From Candidatus Palauibacter scopulicola (GTDB taxonomy: Bacteria; Gemmatimonadota; Gemmatimonadetes; Palauibacterales; Palauibacteraceae), in assembly GCF_947581915.1 (NCBI RefSeq), contig NZ_CANPWG010000060.1:1-64000 (forward strand): a stretch of 64,000 nt of DNA. Reading direction: 5' to 3'. The notes under the pieces are model-generated. The model searched no databases. It saw nothing but the letters and a program-made list of their open reading frames with translations, and was not told the origin of the DNA. The position numbers were made by a program, and so were the translations under genes. Positions 59,891-64,000 of this stretch are shown here, piece after piece (the first letter of the stretch is position 1; the number at the start of each line of letters is the position of its first letter).

Positions 59891-59909
59891 TGATATCGAT
59901 TTGATATCA
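59891..59909. promoter_or_regulatory. Operator palindrome upstream of FitAB-like pair
   Basis: TGATATC (59891-59897) and GATATCA (59903-59909) form a perfect inverted repeat around GATTT. A second, looser pair TTGATA (59901-59906) / TATCAA (59916-59921) overlaps it. The AT-rich position just before the antitoxin start suits autorepression by the antitoxin. Confidence 0.7.
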
Positions 59910-59997
59910 TCAAGGTATCAACATACGGAATCCCAAGCCACGACCCGGCTGGGATCCCAGGTCAAGGGATGGGGCGCGACCTTGCGGGCGAGTGGTG

Positions 59998-62127
59998 TCA
60001 GGACGCGCCGAGTTGCTGGAGCAGGAAGGCGAGTTCCATTGCGGCGTTGCGGACGTTGCGGGTGAAGGAGCGGCCGCCGGCGTGGCCCGTGCGCGGGTCG
60101 TAGTCGAGGATCACCGGCAGGCCCGAACTCGACGCGGCCTGCAGGCGGGCGGCCATCTTGCGGGCCTGCAGGGGGGGCACGCGGGTGTCGAGATCTCCCT
60201 GGGTGAGCATGACGGCCGGGTAGTCCACGCCGTCGCGCACGTTCTGATACGGCGAGAACGTCCGCAGCACCTCGAACTCCTCGGCCACGGCCGCGTTCCC
60301 GTACTCCAGGAGCGCCGGCATGTTGTTCGTGTCGGTGAACTGGTAGAAGCGCACCATGTCGAGGTCGGGCAGGCCGCAGTAGACGGCGCGGAAGAGGTCC
60401 GGCCGCTTCGTGAGGGAGGCGGCGACGAGCAGCCCGCCGTTGCTACCGCCGCGGATCGCGAGCCGGTCGGGGTTCGTGTAGCCATTCTCGACCAGCCACT
60501 CGGCCGCCGCGATGAAGTCGGCGAACACGTTCGGCTTGTTCTCGAGCATGCCCGCCCGGTGCCACTCCTCGCCGAACTCGCCGCCGCCCCTCAGCGTCGC
60601 CATCGCGTACACGCCGCCCTGCTCCAGCCACGCCGCGGCGCGCGCGTCGAAGCGGGGCAGCAGGTTCACGTTGAAGCCGCCGTACCCGTACAGGAGGGCG
60701 GGGCTTCGCCCGTCGAGAGCCAACCCCCGGCGGTGGGCGACGTACATCGGGGCCCGCGTCCCGTCCTCCGAGGTGTACCAGATCTGCTTCAACTCGTACT
60801 CCGACCCGTCGAAGGGGACGGATGACGGCCGCCATGCCTCCGTCTCCATCGTCTCGAGGTCAAGCTTGAGGATGGTGCTGGGGGTGAGGAGCGAGGTCAG
60901 CGTGAGCAGGGCCTCGGTTCCGTCATCTCCGTGCGAGCGCAGCGTCGCCACGTGGTGCGCGGGGATCGGGACCTCGCCCTTCACGGCGCCGTCCGGTCCG
61001 TAGCGCACGATCCGGCTGCTCACGTCGCGCAGGTAGTCGGCGTACAGGTCGTCGCCGATGAACCGGTATCCGGTGAGGAGGTCCTCGCCCTCGGGCAGCA
61101 CCTCCCGCCACCGCGCCGGATCCGGGTCAGGGTTCTCCAGGTCCACCGCGAGGATGCGGTTCCTGGGCGCGTCCAGGTTCGTGAGCAGGTAGAGTTCGTC
61201 GTCCACGAACCGGGTGCTGAAGCGGGCGGGGGCGCCGACGATGAGCGGCGCGGGCGCCGTGCCGGCGCGCAGGTCGTGCAGGTAGACGTCCGTCCGCGCC
61301 CAGCCGTGCTGCACGGTGTAGACGTGCCACCGGCCGTCGCCCCCCTGCGAGAAGCCCACGAAGCGCTCCGGGCCGTGTCCCTCCCCGAACAACTCCTCGT
61401 CCTCTTCGAGGTCCGTCCCCAGCCGGTGGTAACGGATCCGCGCGCCCGTCTCCCGCGACCGGCGGCTGTAGTAGAAGCCGTCCCCCTCCGGATCGAAGGA
61501 GACGTTGCCGTACAGGAACGTCGGCAGGCGGTCGGGCAGGTCGTCGCCGCTCTCCAGGTCGCGGACGCGGTACTCCCGTTCGTCCCGTCCCCCGTCCCGG
61601 ATGGCGTAGATCATGAGACGGCCGTCGGGCGAGAAGTCGATGATGCTCACGCCGGTCGTGGCGTCATCGCGGAGGTCGAGCGGATCGATGACGACCTCGA
61701 ACTCGCCTCCGGGGTCCACCGGGTCCACCGGGTCCACCGGGCCCTCCTCCGGTTCGTCGGGCGCCGGCCTGCGGTAGATCGCTCCCACTTCCCGGCCCGG
61801 CTTCCGGAACGAGAAGTACTCGTAGTCCCCCGCCCGGCGCGGGAAGATCGCCCCGGGCGCGTCCATCAGTTCGCGGAGCCTGCCTTCGAGCGCCGTCCGC
61901 AGCGGCGTGTCGCCGACGATGCGTTCCGCGTAGGCGTTCTGTTCGGCGATCCAGGCGCGGGTCTCCGGGCTCTCCTGGTCCTCGAGCCACCGGTAGTCGT
62001 CCGTGAACTCGACGCCGTGCAGGGTGTCGACAACGGGAATCCGGGCGGTCTCGGGCGGGGGCGGGTACGCGTCGCACGCCGCCACGCAGACGGCGAGCGC
62101 AGCCAGCCGAAGCGGCGGGAGAGCCAT
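59998..62127 (-). CDS. Prolyl oligopeptidase (S9A) lipoprotein
   Basis: 709 residues. The signal peptide ends in a lipobox (CVAACD), so it should be membrane-anchored. A seven-bladed propeller (opening with WLEDQESPETRAW) precedes the catalytic domain. The triad is Ser562 (GGSNGG), Asp647 (GDLDTRVPP) and His682 (RTGHAGG). It cleaves short peptides, typically after proline. Near residue 132 a VDPVDPVDP stretch comes from three direct 9-base repeats. Confidence 0.94.
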   Translation of the reverse strand: MALPPLRLAALAVCVAACDAYPPPPETARIPVVDTLHGVEFTDDYRWLEDQESPETRAWIAEQNAYAERIVGDTPLRTALEGRLRELMDAPGAIFPRRAGDYEYFSFRKPGREVGAIYRRPAPDEPEEGPVDPVDPVDPGGEFEVVIDPLDLRDDATTGVSIIDFSPDGRLMIYAIRDGGRDEREYRVRDLESGDDLPDRLPTFLYGNVSFDPEGDGFYYSRRSRETGARIRYHRLGTDLEEDEELFGEGHGPERFVGFSQGGDGRWHVYTVQHGWARTDVYLHDLRAGTAPAPLIVGAPARFSTRFVDDELYLLTNLDAPRNRILAVDLENPDPDPARWREVLPEGEDLLTGYRFIGDDLYADYLRDVSSRIVRYGPDGAVKGEVPIPAHHVATLRSHGDDGTEALLTLTSLLTPSTILKLDLETMETEAWRPSSVPFDGSEYELKQIWYTSEDGTRAPMYVAHRRGLALDGRSPALLYGYGGFNVNLLPRFDARAAAWLEQGGVYAMATLRGGGEFGEEWHRAGMLENKPNVFADFIAAAEWLVENGYTNPDRLAIRGGSNGGLLVAASLTKRPDLFRAVYCGLPDLDMVRFYQFTDTNNMPALLEYGNAAVAEEFEVLRTFSPYQNVRDGVDYPAVMLTQGDLDTRVPPLQARKMAARLQAASSSGLPVILDYDPRTGHAGGRSFTRNVRNAAMELAFLLQQLGAS
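61712..61738. repeat. Three direct copies of a 9-base repeat inside a coding region
   Basis: GGGTCCACC occurs at 61712-61720, 61721-61729 and 61730-61738, encoding VDP repeats in the prolyl oligopeptidase. Such tracts can change copy number by slippage without shifting the frame. Confidence 0.85.
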
Positions 62128-62146
62128 GGCGCCTCCTGTCAGGCGT

Positions 62147-63022
62147 TCAGGGCGTGACGGTCACCCGGACGTAGGCGTTGCTCCAGCAGCACTGGTCGCC
62201 GCCGGCGCTGTCGTTCGCGTCCCAGTTGTCGGCGCGCGCGCGCAGGACGTACTCGCCGGGCTCGCTGAACGTCGCCGCGGTCGTCGTCTCGCCGGTGCCG
62301 CCCTCGACCGTGATCTGCCACGGCTCGAACGCCACCGGCGCGGCGGGCCCCTGGTGCTTGAACCAGGTCACCTCCACATCGACGACCTGGTTCACGAGGT
62401 CCTCGGGGTCCCGGATCGAGACCTCCTCGGTCCACAGCCGCAGCGTCAGGGGCTCCCCCACCCGGGCCGTACGCGGCTCGCCCCACACGCCCTGGACGTG
62501 CTGGCCCGCCTCCCCCTCGGGGTCGAAGCGGACGAGGGGCGGTATCGACCCCATGGCCCGCGGCCCGTAGTCGAGTTGCAGCGCCGGGGCGAACACGCGG
62601 GCCGGCACGGGATACGTCACGCCGTTCGACGTGATCGTCCACACGACGCGCTGCTCGCCGTCGCCGTACGACGCGGGCACGGTGACGGAGAACACGCCGC
62701 GGTCCCGGCGCGGCCGCACGGGGAAGTGCGTGGGCTGCGCCCCGTCGAACTCGGCCGGCTCGATGAAGTTGTCCGGACCGTGCGGGATTTCGATGACTTC
62801 CTGCGTGTTCAGGTTGAAGTAGCCGAACGAGAACGTGAAGGTACCGTCGTCGTTCCGATACCAGCCCTCGAAGAACGGGGCCACCGGCTCGCCCTTCGGC
62901 GGGATGGGCGCGAGCGGCAGCCGCTGCACCTGCTGGGCGTGAACGGGCGCCGCCCCCCCGGCGAGGGCGACCGGCGCCACCTGGGCGGCGACCAGGGCGG
63001 CCGCGATCTGCAGGCTGCGCAT
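62147..63022 (-). CDS. Exported protein of unknown function
   Basis: 291 residues with a signal peptide (MRSLQIAAALVAAQ, cleavage near VHAQ). The mature part is beta-rich (FEGWYRNDDGTFTFSFGYFN, PVRPRRDRGVFSVTVPASYG, FSEPGEYVLRARADN), suggesting stacked immunoglobulin-like domains, and contains CCW near the C-terminus. I know no named family. It starts nine bases after the stop of the PHM-like gene, so the two probably form an operon. Confidence 0.82.
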   Translation of the reverse strand: MRSLQIAAALVAAQVAPVALAGGAAPVHAQQVQRLPLAPIPPKGEPVAPFFEGWYRNDDGTFTFSFGYFNLNTQEVIEIPHGPDNFIEPAEFDGAQPTHFPVRPRRDRGVFSVTVPASYGDGEQRVVWTITSNGVTYPVPARVFAPALQLDYGPRAMGSIPPLVRFDPEGEAGQHVQGVWGEPRTARVGEPLTLRLWTEEVSIRDPEDLVNQVVDVEVTWFKHQGPAAPVAFEPWQITVEGGTGETTTAATFSEPGEYVLRARADNWDANDSAGGDQCCWSNAYVRVTVTP

Positions 63023-63030
63023 GCCTCGGC

Positions 63031-64000
63031 TCAGTTGTTGTCGTCGTTGCCGCTGTCGCCGGCGTCGTCGTCCGTCGCGAGTTTCTTCTCCCGCTCTTCG
63101 ACGAGCCGCTGGTAGCCTTCCTCCGTGAGGTGGGTCACGGCGAGCCACGCGTGCGACATCTCGTCCCCCGTGCGCGCGCCGCGCGCGTACCAGATCTCCG
63201 GATCGGGGGTCAGTTCGTTCTCTGCCGTGTTGTCGTACCAGCCGGTCATGACGAGCACCGTCCCGGGCGGGAGCAGCGGCGCCACGTCATCCTCGTAGAT
63301 GTAGCTGTGGTGCCAGCGCGCGTCGAAGTCCGTGACCATGCTGATGAGTTCGAGCCTGCCGTCGGGGTAGAGCGCCTGGATCGACATCGCGTGCAGGTGC
63401 ACATGCCCGTGGGGCTGGAAGCTGTCGAGCCTCACCGGGTGGTCCCAGCGGTAGAACCCCTGCGTCATCGCGGTCCCTCCGGGCGCCAGCGCGATGTCCC
63501 CCCGGAGAGGATAAAGGCGCAGATCCTGCTGGAACTCGGGCTCGTAGCCCTCCTCGTGGAACCAGATTCCCAGTTCGACCTGGTCGCCGGGCACGTCGTA
63601 TCCCATGGGATAGTAGTGGGCGTCCCACTCGATCATGTCGTTCGTCTTCAGGAGCCGGCCCGCGTCCGCGGGCACGATCTCCCCGACCTTGCCCATCGCG
63701 TACTCGGACAGGCTCTGGATGCGCTGGTACTCCCCTTCCTCGTTCAGCCTGAGGAGGCGCGGGATCGCGTGGTGCACCACCTGCCGCCCGGCGGGGAAGG
63801 AGGGACGCGTCTCGAACGCCATCACCCAACGGTCCTCGTCGAGTCCCGTCGGCACCTGCGGCCGCCACCAGGTGTCGCCGCCCTCGGCCGGGACGTCGAA
63901 CGGCTTCGACTTGATCACGTGATCGGGCGGGCCGAGGATGTCCTCGAGCTGCCACTTCTGCTCGTTCGGCCACTCGATCGGGGGCGGCATGTCGGCCGGA
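63031..64000 (-). CDS. PHM-like copper monooxygenase-type protein, 5' end outside window
   Basis: About 323 residues visible; the frame stays open to the window edge (PADMPPPIEW reads through the first ATG), so the N-terminus is missing. Relatives often carry an N-terminal c-type cytochrome region there. Visible candidate copper ligands are the His-His pair in VVHHAIPR, the HxH in PHGHVHLHAMS, and methionines nearby, as in peptidylglycine-monooxygenase-type folds. The acidic C-terminus (DDDAGDSGNDDNN) is low complexity. The substrate is unknown. Confidence 0.8.
   Translation of the reverse strand, partial: PADMPPPIEWPNEQKWQLEDILGPPDHVIKSKPFDVPAEGGDTWWRPQVPTGLDEDRWVMAFETRPSFPAGRQVVHHAIPRLLRLNEEGEYQRIQSLSEYAMGKVGEIVPADAGRLLKTNDMIEWDAHYYPMGYDVPGDQVELGIWFHEEGYEPEFQQDLRLYPLRGDIALAPGGTAMTQGFYRWDHPVRLDSFQPHGHVHLHAMSIQALYPDGRLELISMVTDFDARWHHSYIYEDDVAPLLPPGTVLVMTGWYDNTAENELTPDPEIWYARGARTGDEMSHAWLAVTHLTEEGYQRLVEEREKKLATDDDAGDSGNDDNN

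Noticed and set aside
1-64000. CRISPR arrays, IS elements, rRNA, integrases
   Set aside because: No regularly spaced repeats, transposase or recombinase motifs, or rRNA-like sequence were seen on either strand.

Overview
The window is GC-rich bacterial chromosome, densely coded on both strands, with no rRNA, IS element or CRISPR array. The gene style suggests Gemmatimonadota: many exported proteins whose signal peptides end in A-x-A-Q, two S9 peptidases, a DUF3500 protein, an LVIVD propeller, exported amidohydrolases and a PHM-like copper protein. This phylum call is an inference from style; no rRNA or marker gene is present to confirm it.

Layout. 1-5.8 kb: AbrB-type antitoxin, exported S9 peptidase, two tandem multi-pass membrane proteins with a channel-like C-terminal hairpin, and a Tat-exported dienelactone hydrolase. 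5.9-9.9 kb: divergent transporters, an APC permease fused to PTS-EIIA and TrkA_C domains and an SLC13-type permease with TrkA_C domains. 9.9-15 kb: FAD oxidoreductase, PQQ-type sugar dehydrogenase, D-amino-acid transaminase, class C beta-lactamase-like hydrolase. 15-20.4 kb: polyamine-type ABC operon with two tandem binding proteins. 20.5-21.6 kb: DUF3500 protein.

21.6-29.6 kb holds the most unusual block, six co-directional minus-strand genes: ammonium transporter, circularly permuted ATP-grasp enzyme, alpha-E protein, transglutaminase, TorF-like porin, and a NodT/TolC-type outer-membrane lipoprotein fused to a DUF1028 (Ntn-hydrolase-superfamily) domain and TPRs. The ATP-grasp/alpha-E/transglutaminase trio is a known but poorly understood peptide-ligase module. 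Its tight linkage here to an outer-membrane channel fused to an Ntn-type domain suggests synthesis, export and processing of an amide-linked product.

29.8-40.8 kb: porin, then a partner-switch signalling cassette (anti-sigma kinase and STAS antagonist on minus; REC-PP2C phosphatase, periplasmic binding protein and TorS-like histidine kinase on plus), running into an amidohydrolase, a DUF305 lipoprotein and an LVIVD propeller. 40.9-41.9 kb: two tandem small membrane paralogues. 42-50.4 kb: a complete MoxR/Bat operon of eight genes. 50.6-53.9 kb: Tat-exported FMN alpha-hydroxyacid oxidase with a CxxCH motif, AlkA-type glycosylase, and an apparently circularly permuted D-amino-acid-oxidase-like flavoprotein.

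53.9-59.9 kb looks like an accessory island: an AT-richer winged-helix gene behind a clear sigma70 promoter, a degenerate tRNA-like element, a divergent MerR/ARPP-1-like pair with repeated TTGTC/GACAA sites, a VapBC pair, a frameshifted MFS transporter and a FitAB-like pair with its own operator. 60-64 kb: prolyl oligopeptidase lipoprotein, an exported protein of unknown function, and a PHM-like copper protein cut by the window edge.
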